Shown: piece after piece, positions 1 to 6,256 of the stretch | Numbering within the stretch: the stretch's first letter is position 1 | How the letters are laid out: every line of letters starts with the position of its first letter | NCBI GenBank assembly: GCA_023390215.1 | Contig: JAEWDG010000282.1 | Coordinates: 1-6,960 of the forward strand | Length of the DNA: 6,960 nt | Direction: 5' to 3' | Source of the DNA: Bacteroidota bacterium | GTDB lineage: Bacteria; Bacteroidota; Bacteroidia; Chitinophagales; Chitinophagaceae | The notes under the pieces: model-generated | What the model was told of the DNA's origin: nothing | What the model saw: the letters and a program-made list of their open reading frames with translations, nothing else | Database searches by the model: none | Position numbers and translations under genes: made by a program

Positions 1-128
1 CTGATATCCTCTGCACACATCAATTGGTTAATCCAGGCGCCGAAAATGGAGGCATCGGTACAAATCTTCATTGCAGCTCCCGACTGCTCTATTCTGAATT
101 GCTTAAATTGAAAATAGTCGTTAGACAA
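1..128 (-). CDS. trmN6: TrmN6/YfiC-type tRNA1(Val) (adenine(37)-N6)-methyltransferase, N-terminal fragment
   Basis: This is a partial gene: 42 codons are visible, and the frame is still open where it leaves the window at position 1. The translation begins [11 protein letters not shown] and continues through [14 protein letters not shown]. That matches the N-terminal signature of the YfiC/TrmN6 family (F-x-F-K-Q-F, then A-M-K-V-x-T-D-x-x-x-x-G-A-W), which precedes the SAM-binding Rossmann fold. Known family role: SAM-dependent N6-methylation of A37 in tRNA1(Val), in the cytoplasm. The catalytic NPPY motif lies outside the window and cannot be checked. The start chosen is a TTG codon at 128-126, because it keeps the whole FQFKQF signature. 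The frame is closed upstream by the tsaD stop at 140-138, and the first ATG (71-69) would discard the signature. The TTG lies 9 nt after the tsaD stop, which suggests cotranscription of two tRNA-modification genes. The family call is fairly secure; the exact substrate is inferred. Confidence 0.8.
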   Translation of the reverse strand, partial: MSNDYFQFKQFRIEQSGAAMKICTDASIFGAWINQLMCAEDI

Positions 129-137
129 AATCGAAGT

Positions 138-1178
138 TTACCATTCAGCCCTTGCAGAGGCTGAAGAATCAAGTCCGGCAAAATCGCCTTTCAAATATTT
201 ATAATATCCTGTGATGGCAATCATTGCGGCATTATCTGTACAGTACTCAAACGCAGGAATAAATACCTTCCATTGTTTTGATTCTCCCAGATCTGTGATC
301 GCTTTTCTCAACCCTTTATTAGCGCTCACGCCCCCTGCGATACAGATATTACTGATGCCGGTTTCCTCTGCAGCTTTTTTCAGTTTATTCAGCAGGATGC
401 TAATAATTCGGGACTGTATCGAAGCGCAGACATCTGCGAGGTTATTTTCGATAAAAGCTTTCTGTTCCGCTTCAGTTACTTCGAGTTCCTGTTTATATGT
501 GTTCGATTGACCGGCATTTCTTAGAAAATAATAGATCGAAGTTTTTAATCCTGAAAAACTAAAATCGAGGTTGGGTATTCTCGGCTCAGGAAACTTAAAC
601 CTGTCAGGATTACCTTCCGAAGCGTATTTATCAATCAGTGGTCCGCCTGGATATGGTAGTCCGAGCAACTTAGCTGATTTATCAAATGCTTCCCCCGCAG
701 CGTCATCAATGGTTTGACCAAGAATGACAAGATCATCTGGCGCATTACATCGTACAATTTGAGTATGACCTCCACTGACAGTCAGGCAAAGAAATGGAAA
801 CGCGGGTTTATCTTCAGCGATGAGGTTAGCGAGTACGTGCGCCTGCATATGATGTACAGCGACGAGGGGTAGATCAAGCGCCATCGCCAGTGATTTTGCG
901 AACTGCCCGCCAACTAAAAGTGAACCGATCAGTCCCGGTGCCTGCGTATAGGCGATAGCGTTAAGTTCAGCTTTTTTTACTCCCGCGTGTTTCAGCGCTT
1001 CATCCACCACCGGCACAATGTTTTGCATATGGGCACGGCTTGCGAGTTCGGGCACCACACCACCGTAAGATTCATGCACTTTTTGAGAAGCTATGATGTT
1101 TGACAGGATCATGCCATCTCTGCAAATGGAAGCTGCAGTTTCGTCGCATGAGGATTCTATGGCCAGAATGGTTGTAAT
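138..1178 (-). CDS. tsaD: tRNA N6-adenosine threonylcarbamoyltransferase TsaD, probable ATT start
   Basis: TsaD transfers the threonylcarbamoyl group from threonylcarbamoyl-AMP to A37 of ANN-decoding tRNAs (t6A), working in the cytoplasm with TsaB and TsaE. With the start at 1178 the protein is 346 residues, normal for the family. Visible landmarks are the N-terminal ASKHA nucleotide-binding strand and loop (TILAIESSCDET, residues 3-14), YGGVVPELASRAH (38-50), the metal site HHMQAH (H110 and H114), SGGHTQ (135-140), DDAAGEAFDK (158-167), FSFSGLKT (206-213), AGGVSANKGLR (281-291) and a C-terminal TDNAAM whose D315 is the remaining metal ligand. No ATG, GTG or TTG lies in frame between the upstream stop (1202-1200) and the ATG at 1112-1110. 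Starting at that ATG would delete 22 residues including the conserved IESSCDET loop. ATT at 1178-1176 gives the family-typical N-terminus; CTG at 1166 would cut the first beta strand. The gene begins 32 nt after the ABC permease stop and trmN6 follows it. The function is very secure; the start codon is inference. Confidence 0.93.
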   Translation of the reverse strand: MTTILAIESSCDETAASICRDGMILSNIIASQKVHESYGGVVPELASRAHMQNIVPVVDEALKHAGVKKAELNAIAYTQAPGLIGSLLVGGQFAKSLAMALDLPLVAVHHMQAHVLANLIAEDKPAFPFLCLTVSGGHTQIVRCNAPDDLVILGQTIDDAAGEAFDKSAKLLGLPYPGGPLIDKYASEGNPDRFKFPEPRIPNLDFSFSGLKTSIYYFLRNAGQSNTYKQELEVTEAEQKAFIENNLADVCASIQSRIISILLNKLKKAAEETGISNICIAGGVSANKGLRKAITDLGESKQWKVFIPAFEYCTDNAAMIAITGYYKYLKGDFAGLDSSASARAEW

Positions 1179-1210
1179 ACAGAGAAATTTTGGGCAAAAT
1201 TAGCGCTAAA

Positions 1211-2452
1211 TCAGGAGCGAATCGCAACTACCGGGTCCAATTTGGCTGCCTGTGATGCGGGAATGATTCCGGCAAGAATTCCAACCACAACACATATAAT
1301 GATCGTGATCATCAGCATCGGGAAAGAAATATAGACGGGAAAGTTCGCGAGGTTGCTGATCAGCAAAGTGCCTATCCAAACAAAGAATAGACCAAAAGCG
1401 CCACCCATCAGGCAAAGAAGGGTTGCTTCGGTCAGGAACTCGAAAAGTATGCTTGACTTTTTAGCGCCGATGGCTTTTTTCAAACCTATAACAGATGTTC
1501 TTTCTTTCACTGTAACAAACATGATATTGGCGATCGAAAACATTCCAACGATCAGGCTGATCCCTCCAACTATCGAACCCACAATATTCAGTGTAACAAA
1601 AAAAGAGGCAAGTGCCTTGCTGAACGCTTCCACACTGTTCAGAGAAAAATTATCTTCCTGTGTAGGTGAAAGTTTTCTTACCTGCCGCATGATGCCTTCC
1701 AGTTCATCCATCAGCGCGTCGGTAGTCACGTCTTCTTTTCCCTTTGCTATTAAAATGGGATTGCTGTATGCAGGATCATAAATTGTTTTCAGAAACTCAT
1801 AAGACAACATGATACAGTTATCATAGTTCCAGCCGATAAAGCTCTTACCTTCCTTTGCGATCACGCCAACAACGGTAACTTTTCTTCCCTTTATATCGAT
1901 CTGCTTTCCCAATGCTCTTTCCGCATTTCCAAAAAACTCTTCCGCATTGGTAAAACCTATAAGGCAAACAGGGCTTCCTGAATTGAATTCAGTTTGAGAA
2001 ATGAAACGACCCGTTAAAAAGTTCAGGGGTTGAATGGCCATTTGCGCAGGTGTAATACCATACACACTCACGTTATTGATCACATCATCTCTGTAAGAGA
2101 TGGAGCCACCCGTTTGCATCAGAAATGCAATTTCATCCAGTAACTGAGAACGCTGTTTAACCAGCGCCGCTTCTTCATATTTAGCAACCGGCCTCGCGCG
2201 GTACTTCCATAACGGCTGATCCGGGCCTCCACTATAATTCCACCGGTCGATATAAATTGTGTTGCTGCCCAGGCTTTTTACTTCGTCCTGTATATTTTTT
2301 TCAAAGCTGCTTACGATGGTAAGTACAAGGATGATACAGAAGATCCCAAATGCCACACCTGTTAAGCTGAGCGCTGTGCGGGTTTTATTGACTGCAAGTT
2401 CCTGCAGCGTGAGCCGGAGAGAATTACCCACAATATTTACTGAACGCCGCAT
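1211..2452 (-). CDS. MacB/FtsX-type ABC transporter permease
   Basis: This is a 413-residue inner-membrane protein with the MacB architecture. A short cytoplasmic N-terminus (LRLTLQELAVNKTRTALS) leads into TM1 (about residues 28-48). A large periplasmic MacB_PCD-like domain follows (about 49-280, with a conserved LGSNTIYI near 61). Three C-terminal FtsX-family helices lie at about 285-312, 340-368 and 375-398. The loop after the second helix carries the cytoplasmic coupling motif (ERTSVIGLKKAIGAKKSSIL), and the C-terminus has the usual PA/S-x-x-AAKLDPV-x-AIR ending. Family knowledge: such proteins couple ATP hydrolysis by a separate LolD/MacB-like ATPase to mechanotransmission or export across the envelope. 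No ATPase gene is in the window, so the partner and substrate are unknown. I chose ATG at 2452, since MRRSVNIVGNSLRLTL is the normal family start; a TTG 18 nt upstream (2470) would lie inside a stem-loop. The transcript probably continues into tsaD after a 32-nt gap. Confidence 0.88.
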   Translation of the reverse strand: MRRSVNIVGNSLRLTLQELAVNKTRTALSLTGVAFGIFCIILVLTIVSSFEKNIQDEVKSLGSNTIYIDRWNYSGGPDQPLWKYRARPVAKYEEAALVKQRSQLLDEIAFLMQTGGSISYRDDVINNVSVYGITPAQMAIQPLNFLTGRFISQTEFNSGSPVCLIGFTNAEEFFGNAERALGKQIDIKGRKVTVVGVIAKEGKSFIGWNYDNCIMLSYEFLKTIYDPAYSNPILIAKGKEDVTTDALMDELEGIMRQVRKLSPTQEDNFSLNSVEAFSKALASFFVTLNIVGSIVGGISLIVGMFSIANIMFVTVKERTSVIGLKKAIGAKKSSILFEFLTEATLLCLMGGAFGLFFVWIGTLLISNLANFPVYISFPMLMITIIICVVVGILAGIIPASQAAKLDPVVAIRS

Positions 2453-2461
2453 GAAACAAAA

Positions 2462-2489
2462 ATACAGCAACCCCTGAAGATTGCTGTAT
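2462..2489 (-). terminator. 9-bp stem-loop followed by T-rich tract, between rseP and the ABC permease
   Basis: The arms 2462-2470 and 2481-2489 are perfect 9-bp complements (ATACAGCAA and TTGCTGTAT on the minus strand) around a 10-nt loop. On the minus strand the 3' arm runs straight into TTTTGTTTC and then the permease ATG at 2452. That is the form of a Rho-independent terminator, but the stem has only three G-C pairs per arm and the T tract is interrupted by a G. It could therefore be a partial terminator or attenuator for rseP transcripts, or a structure in the leader of the permease mRNA. The structure is seen directly; the function is inferred. Confidence 0.5.
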
Positions 2490-2508
2490 CAATATGTTAA
2501 ATGGTCGA

Positions 2509-3894
2509 TTATTTTCCCTTGCCCCAACCGAACCAGTCGTTACCGTTGGCATAAAGCATTAGCGCTACAAGGATGATCATTCCAACGATCTGCGCGTATT
2601 CGAGGAATTTTTCGCTGGGCTTTCTGCCTGTGATCATTTCTATCAGTGTAAACAACACATGTCCTCCGTCAAGTGCCGGAATTGGCAACATATTCATGAA
2701 TGCAAGAACGATAGAGAAAAACGCGGTCATGGTCCAGAAATGTTCCCAGTCCCAGCTAACACCGCTGAATACTGATCCCATTGCTTTGAATCCGCCTACG
2801 CCTTTGTATGCACCGGTGCTGGGTTGCAGAATCTTTTTGAACTGGTCGATGTAGAACTGCAATTCATCACCCGCCTTACGCACACCTGCCGGCAAAGCGC
2901 CAAAAAATCCGTATTTCTGAACCCTGTATTTGATAATGCCCATGCTGTCAAGGCGCTCATAATCCCTTGCAGTAATAAAACCAATCTGTTTTTTTTCGTT
3001 GAGTGTGGTATTAATATGTACAACAGAATCTCCGCGTTTTAAATCAAGGCTTACCATATCCCCTGGCCGGTGCGTCGCAAGAATCGGACGTACTTCGTCA
3101 AAATATGCAATAGGCCTGCCATCAATCGCGGCGATATAATCATTAGCCCGCAGACCGTTTTTATAGGCTACCGCGGTATCAGGAACCTCATCCACGTATG
3201 GCAGGGTTCTCGGCGAGATCAGAGGGCCATCCGCAAATTTTTTCTTTTCAACCAATTTACCGATCAGATCCTGTGGTGTTTTGAATGTTACCTGTTCACC
3301 GTTTCTAAGTACGGTTACGGAACTGTCAGCGATCAGCAGTTTTCTTAATGCTCCCTGAAGATCGTCCACAGGTTTGCCATCTACTGCCAGAATTTTATCT
3401 CCGTTCTGGAATTTGAGATCCGTAAAAATCGAATCATTGAAACTCATTCCGTATTTCATTGTTGAAATGGGAACGGTTTTCTCTCCCCATACCATCAGAA
3501 TGCCCGCATAAATAATAAAAGCGAGCAATACGTTCACGGCTACGCCACCAATCATGATAATAAGCCTTTGCCATGCGGGTTTGCTTCTGAACTCATAAGG
3601 CTTTGGCGGTTGTTTCATCGCTTCTTTGTCCATGCTCTCGTCGATCATTCCGGATATCTTCACATATCCTCCTAACGGTAACCAGCCCACGCCGTATTCT
3701 GTTTCACCGATCTTCTTTTTAAAAAGAGAAAACCAGGGATCGAAAAAAAGATAGAATTTTTCAACGCGGCATTTAAACCATTTCGCGGTTATATAATGTC
3801 CGAATTCATGAAGTACTACAAGAATGGATAGGGATAGGAGTAATTGGGCAGCCTGAAGACCGACACTGCTCCAGTTTATCGCTAATAAGGTCAT
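2509..3894 (-). CDS. rseP: RseP-type site-2 intramembrane zinc metalloprotease (M50B) with two PDZ domains
   Basis: This protein is predicted to cleave transmembrane substrates within the inner membrane; in characterised bacteria these are anti-sigma factors and remnant signal peptides. It is 461 residues, close to E. coli RseP (about 450). The zinc site HEFGH is at residues 29-33 in TM1. It is followed by the amphipathic region containing GGYVKISGM (75-83), a G-x-x-x-N segment GGVAVNVLLAF (116-126) in TM2, two tandem PDZ-like domains (about 145-210 and 230-300), and the third zinc-ligand motif NMLPIPALDGGH (401-412) in TM3. A final TM helix lies at about 435-449. All catalytic residues are present. 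I chose the ATG at 3894; a TTG at 3915 would add seven atypical residues. It lies 37 nt after dxr, an arrangement common in bacteria where dxr and the S2P gene share an envelope/lipid cluster. No anti-sigma substrate is encoded nearby, so the physiological target is unknown. Confidence 0.95.
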   Translation of the reverse strand: MTLLAINWSSVGLQAAQLLLSLSILVVLHEFGHYITAKWFKCRVEKFYLFFDPWFSLFKKKIGETEYGVGWLPLGGYVKISGMIDESMDKEAMKQPPKPYEFRSKPAWQRLIIMIGGVAVNVLLAFIIYAGILMVWGEKTVPISTMKYGMSFNDSIFTDLKFQNGDKILAVDGKPVDDLQGALRKLLIADSSVTVLRNGEQVTFKTPQDLIGKLVEKKKFADGPLISPRTLPYVDEVPDTAVAYKNGLRANDYIAAIDGRPIAYFDEVRPILATHRPGDMVSLDLKRGDSVVHINTTLNEKKQIGFITARDYERLDSMGIIKYRVQKYGFFGALPAGVRKAGDELQFYIDQFKKILQPSTGAYKGVGGFKAMGSVFSGVSWDWEHFWTMTAFFSIVLAFMNMLPIPALDGGHVLFTLIEMITGRKPSEKFLEYAQIVGMIILVALMLYANGNDWFGWGKGK

Positions 3895-3931
3895 AATAAT
3901 ATAAATGAGATACAAAGCCCAGAGGCTTATT

Positions 3932-5101
3932 CTAGAGTTTGATCAATGATGCCGCAAAATTACGCGCCTCTCCATCGCTTTCAAAATATTCGGCAAGCGT
4001 TGGGTTGGCGATAAACGGTATTTTTTCCATCGCTTTTTCCACTACGGCGGTAATGTCGAGGAAGCCGATACGGTTTTTCAGAAAGGCCCAAACCGCGATC
4101 TCGTTGGCTGCATTTAATACGCAGGCAGCGTTGCCTCCTTTTTCAAGTGCTTCCATGGCGAGGCCCAGGTTGCGGAAAGTTTTAAGATCCGGCTCTTCAA
4201 AACTGAGGTTCGGAAATCTCTTAAAGTTCATTCTTGGCAAGTCGTTGGCCAGCCTTTCAGGGAATGAAAGTGCATATTGTATAGGCAGTTTCATGTCGGG
4301 TAAACCGAGTTGGGCTTTGATACTGCCATCCTCGAACTGCACCATGCTATGGATAATGGATTGGGGATGGATCACCACTTCCACCTGGTTTGGCCGGAGA
4401 TTAAACAGCCATTTGGCTTCGATCATTTCGAGGCCTTTGTTCATGAGTGTGGCAGAATCGATGGTAATCTTTGCTCCCATGCTCCAGTTGGGATGCTGCA
4501 GTGCGTGATCGCGTTTTACATTCACCAGAAAGTTGGGTTTCTTACCCAGGAATGGGCCGCCGCTGGCGGTTAAAATCACTTTTTCGATCGGATTTCTTGA
4601 TTCCCCGACGAGGCATTGAAATATCGCTGAGTGCTCACTGTCAACCGGGATAATGGGCGCCCTTTTTTCGAGCGCGGTTTTCATCACGATGTCGCCTGCA
4701 ACCACCAGTGTTTCTTTATTGGCAAGTGCGACCATCTTTCCTTTGGAAACAGCTTTGAGGGTGGGCTTTAAACCCGCAAAACCCACGATGGCCGCGAGCA
4801 TGATGTCGTAACTATCGAAATCCGCGACTTCTTCCAGGGCATCTTCACCAGAAAACACTTTGGTGTCGGTGCCGGCCAGTGCCGATTTCACTTTATCGTA
4901 TTTTTTTGGATCTCCGATTACAACGGCGTTGGGCTTAAATTCCAGCGCCTGTTCGATAAGCAGGTCATCTTTCGTTTGGGCGGTAAGCACCTCCACTTCC
5001 ATCAATTCAGGGTAAGCCTTAATAACATCCAGCGCCTGGGTTCCGATAGAGCCTGTTGATCCAAAGATCGCTATGCGTTTTTTTGCATGCGTTCCTGACA
5101 T
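3932..5101 (-). CDS. dxr: 1-deoxy-D-xylulose 5-phosphate reductoisomerase (Dxr/IspC)
   Basis: Dxr is the second enzyme of the MEP pathway. It converts DXP to 2-C-methyl-D-erythritol 4-phosphate with NADPH and a divalent metal, in the cytosol, and its product feeds isoprenoids such as quinones and the undecaprenyl carrier. The protein is 389 residues, full length. In order it shows the NADPH-binding GSTGSIG (14-20), ALANKET (125-131), VDSEHSAIFQ (153-162) with metal ligands D154 and E156, TASGGPF (178-184), HPNWSMG (203-209), and the flexible catalytic/metal segment KITIDSATLMNKGLE (211-225, with N221, K222 and E225). It ends with HPQSIIHSMV (245-254) and the C-terminal four-helix region. No key residue is missing. 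The ATG at 5101 sits after a 108-nt gap with an AT-rich leader and no Shine-Dalgarno motif, so it probably starts its own transcript, with rseP immediately downstream. Identification is essentially certain. Confidence 0.98.
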   Translation of the reverse strand: MSGTHAKKRIAIFGSTGSIGTQALDVIKAYPELMEVEVLTAQTKDDLLIEQALEFKPNAVVIGDPKKYDKVKSALAGTDTKVFSGEDALEEVADFDSYDIMLAAIVGFAGLKPTLKAVSKGKMVALANKETLVVAGDIVMKTALEKRAPIIPVDSEHSAIFQCLVGESRNPIEKVILTASGGPFLGKKPNFLVNVKRDHALQHPNWSMGAKITIDSATLMNKGLEMIEAKWLFNLRPNQVEVVIHPQSIIHSMVQFEDGSIKAQLGLPDMKLPIQYALSFPERLANDLPRMNFKRFPNLSFEEPDLKTFRNLGLAMEALEKGGNAACVLNAANEIAVWAFLKNRIGFLDITAVVEKAMEKIPFIANPTLAEYFESDGEARNFAASLIKL

Positions 5102-5160
5102 ATATTCAAGTAAATTAAATCGTTATAAATAAAATATGTGCGGCAAGTTAAGATAAAATG
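5102..5160 (-). promoter_or_regulatory. AT-rich leader, likely site of the dxr-rseP promoter
   Basis: The gap upstream of dxr is the longest in the window, and its dxr-proximal half is strongly AT-rich. On the minus strand a loose -35/-10 pair can be drawn: TTAACT at 5151-5146 and TTATAA at 5128-5123, 17 nt apart. A clear Bacteroidota -33/-7 element (TTTG and TAnnTTTG) is not visible. The location is plausible from context, because a possible terminator lies just upstream and a new gene starts just downstream. The exact boxes are weak. Confidence 0.22.
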
Positions 5161-5185
5161 GCGGGGCCTGAGGACAGTGGTTGCT

Positions 5186-5207
5186 AAAATTCGGATAAGC
5201 TCCGAAT
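5186..5207 (-). terminator. Small hairpin with short T tract after the oxidoreductase gene
   Basis: On the minus strand, ATTCGGA (5207-5201), a 5-nt loop GCTTA and TCCGAAT (5195-5189) form a perfect 7-bp stem, followed by TTT and then AGC. It begins 2 nt after the oxidoreductase stop codon and precedes the dxr leader, which fits a transcription end for the GH3-oxidoreductase unit. The stem is short and the T run is only four residues, one of them inside the stem, so a strong intrinsic terminator is not assured. Confidence 0.42.
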
Positions 5208-5209
5208 GG

Positions 5210-6256
5210 TTACACAACGATTTCCTTTTTTTCCCGGTTGGAAATTATAGCGGCTTCTATGATCTTAAGTTGGGCCAACACCTCTGTTTTTGAGACCAGG
5301 GGTTCCATACGACCATTGACCGATCCTTCGAGCTTATCAAAAAACAACATATAGTTTCCTTGTGCAATGGAAATTTCTTTTTTTATTATTGTTTCTTTAT
5401 CAGCATAATACACAAATCCTCTTTCATTTTTATTTGAACCGGCTAATCCATCACGGGAGGGTCTTTCTCCAGCCATTAACCGCTTCTCCTGTTTATCAGT
5501 CCGGGGAATAACCAGCTCATATTTTTCGGTCCTTAACCGGAAGGCAGGCCTGGGTTCTCTCATTAACAGGCCGGCAGAAATTTGGGCGCGAAATCCGGGA
5601 TAGCGGAGCCACAAACTGAACTGATCCACCACTTCCGAGCTTTCCCTTTCTTTTGCAAGTTCTGCCTGCACAGCATCGGGCTTGCCAAAAAGACAAAGAC
5701 ATTGATCGATCAGGTGCGGACCCAGGTCGTATAATAATCCGGCACCGGGACCATCAAGTTCTTTGTGTTGTTTCGGATTCAGATGTGGCTTGAACCGGTT
5801 GAAATAAAATCCCGCTTCAAATATTTTCCCCGGAGGATGATGCGAGATATGATCCACAAAGCCAAGAAAATCTCCATCGAACCTGCGGTTTTGGAATATA
5901 TTAAGGGACCTCCCATTCTTTTCAGCGAGATCAAACAAAATCTCCGCCTCCTTAACGGTGGCGGTTAAAGGCTTTTCTACCAGAACGTGTTTCCCATGCT
6001 CCAGGGCAGCTTTGGCAAATTCAAAATGGGTAGAATTGATGCTGTTCACTACAACAAGCTGAATGGAAACATCTGAAACCAGTTCGTCTATATTCCTGTA
6101 GATCTTAAGCCCCGGATATTCAACCCTGCTTAACAATTTTGATCTTTCCAAAATACCGGTGAGCTTAAAGGCAGGATGTGCCTGAAGAAAAGGTGCGTGA
6201 AAATATTTACCGCTGGCGCCAAATGCGCAGAGCGCGGTATTAATGGGCTCCAACAT
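5210..6256 (-). CDS. Gfo/Idh/MocA family NAD(P)-dependent oxidoreductase
   Basis: This 348-residue protein has the two-domain Gfo/Idh/MocA layout. The N-terminal Rossmann fold carries the dinucleotide loop AFGASGKYFHAPF (residues 11-23). The family signature EKP is at 94-96 inside GKHVLVEKPLT, and its lysine is the usual catalytic or cofactor-contacting residue. The C-terminal alpha/beta domain contains GPGAGLLYDLGPHLIDQ (169-185), with the conserved D177 and H181. The FHAPF stretch and overall length resemble the YdgJ/IolW-like branch, which includes scyllo-inositol dehydrogenases. Family members oxidise or reduce sugars, inositols or related polyols in the cytoplasm; the substrate here cannot be assigned. 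The first position of the G-x-G-x-x-G loop is alanine. The ATG at 6256 lies 17 nt inside the 3' end of the GH3 gene, in another frame and without a Shine-Dalgarno site, which suggests translational coupling. A hairpin lies directly after the stop. Confidence 0.92.
   Translation of the reverse strand: MLEPINTALCAFGASGKYFHAPFLQAHPAFKLTGILERSKLLSRVEYPGLKIYRNIDELVSDVSIQLVVVNSINSTHFEFAKAALEHGKHVLVEKPLTATVKEAEILFDLAEKNGRSLNIFQNRRFDGDFLGFVDHISHHPPGKIFEAGFYFNRFKPHLNPKQHKELDGPGAGLLYDLGPHLIDQCLCLFGKPDAVQAELAKERESSEVVDQFSLWLRYPGFRAQISAGLLMREPRPAFRLRTEKYELVIPRTDKQEKRLMAGERPSRDGLAGSNKNERGFVYYADKETIIKKEISIAQGNYMLFFDKLEGSVNGRMEPLVSKTEVLAQLKIIEAAIISNREKKEIVV

Noticed and set aside
1200..1209. 10-bp palindrome TTAGCGCTAA in the gap between the permease and tsaD
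   Set aside because: A loopless palindrome of this size can arise by chance, and part of it is simply the stop codon context. There is no second copy in the gap to suggest an operator.
1353..1781. A 142-codon plus-strand open frame antisense to the ABC permease
   Set aside because: It is fully antisense to a well-supported membrane protein gene, with no recognisable domain and no start context of its own.
3895..3915. TTG at 3915 as an upstream start for rseP
   Set aside because: It adds seven residues (MYLIYII) that do not belong to the family N-terminus, while ATG at 3894 gives a normal start before the first membrane helix.
3915..3928. 5-bp inverted repeat (AAGCC and GGCTT, 4-nt loop) between dxr and rseP
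   Set aside because: The stem is too short and has no T tract on the minus strand to call a terminator; splitting the usual dxr-rseP pair on it would be unsupported.
3939..4508. A 189-codon plus-strand open frame antisense to dxr
   Set aside because: It lies wholly within the certain dxr gene, resembles no protein family I know, and has the repetitive Ser/Leu/Ile composition typical of an antisense shadow of a conserved gene.
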